A stretch of 64,000 nt of DNA from Alphaproteobacteria bacterium (GTDB taxonomy: Bacteria > Pseudomonadota > Alphaproteobacteria > Caulobacterales > Aquidulcibacteraceae): positions 1-64,000 of the forward strand of contig JAGWZE010000001.1 in the NCBI GenBank assembly GCA_018969015.1, given 5' to 3'. Shown here piece after piece: positions 63,979 to 64,000 of this stretch; within the stretch, counting starts at the first letter, position 1; each line of letters starts with the position of its first letter. The translations under genes and the position numbers were made by a program. Below the pieces are notes generated by a model, which was given only the letters and a program-made list of their open reading frames with translations, was not told the origin of the DNA and ran no database searches.

Positions 63979-64000
63979 GCCTGCCCGCTGACCTCCGGCG

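Overview
The window is high-G+C DNA from an alphaproteobacterium, most likely Caulobacterales or Hyphomonadaceae-like. Four things support this. The housekeeping order is TIGR02300-tRNA-aroA / cmk-rpsA-ihfB / trpFBA-accD-folC-trxA-addAB-murU-amgK-tsaE. A perfect CtrA-type box (TTAA-N7-TTAA) lies upstream of a hybrid kinase. A perfect EcfG-type stress promoter (GGAAC-N16-CGTT) is present. AccD has the reduced-cysteine N-terminus that I recall from Caulobacter relatives. The placement is an inference, because no rRNA or marker search was possible.

Layout. 1-9.9 kb: a truncated TonB-dependent receptor, an LpxR-like lipid A deacylase, a CtrA-box-preceded hybrid histidine kinase, a PA14-containing GH3 glucosidase, and a two-gene unit with a 2,4-dienoyl-CoA-reductase-like SDR and a Gfo/Idh/MocA oxidoreductase. 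9.9-20.5 kb: a stress or low-oxygen-flavoured block with two paralogous CheB-CheR-PAS-HWE kinases. These flank an inverted unit of two small ORFs and a tandem universal stress protein. An MgtA-type P-type ATPase with an EcfG-type promoter follows.

20.7-36.7 kb is the most interesting part: a rearranged Pel exopolysaccharide locus. I read it as a PelA-like deacetylase embedded in a 1960-residue RTX protein with five N-terminal carbohydrate-binding-like repeats, then a stand-alone PelB-type outer-membrane barrel, PelD (without its GGDEF domain), PelE, PelF, PelG, a UDP-sugar 4-epimerase (PelX-like), a stand-alone Tat-exported PelA-type glycoside hydrolase, and a stand-alone membrane-anchored TPR protein matching the PelB TPR region. 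PelC was not found. The two multidomain Pel proteins, PelA and PelB, are therefore each split. The deacetylase appears routed outside the cell by a type I system, while the hydrolase goes to the periplasm. Two FNR/FixK-type boxes lie in the locus: one before the first gene and one in the pelB-barrel/pelD gap. A Crp/Fnr regulator with the matching ETVSR recognition helix, but no Fe-S cysteine cluster, is encoded just downstream.

37.9-64 kb: small envelope proteins (DUF883/ElaB-like and a small exported protein), tRNA-Ala(GGC), and the housekeeping block above. Also here are a curlin-repeat protein, an extragenic palindrome, MscL, a ferredoxin reductase/ferredoxin pair, a lipoprotein, a DMT transporter and a YhhN-family membrane protein. 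Two long operons stand out: trpF-trpB-trpA-accD-folC on the plus strand and tsaE-amgK-murU-addB-addA-trxA on the minus strand. Nearly all their junctions are overlapping start/stop codons.
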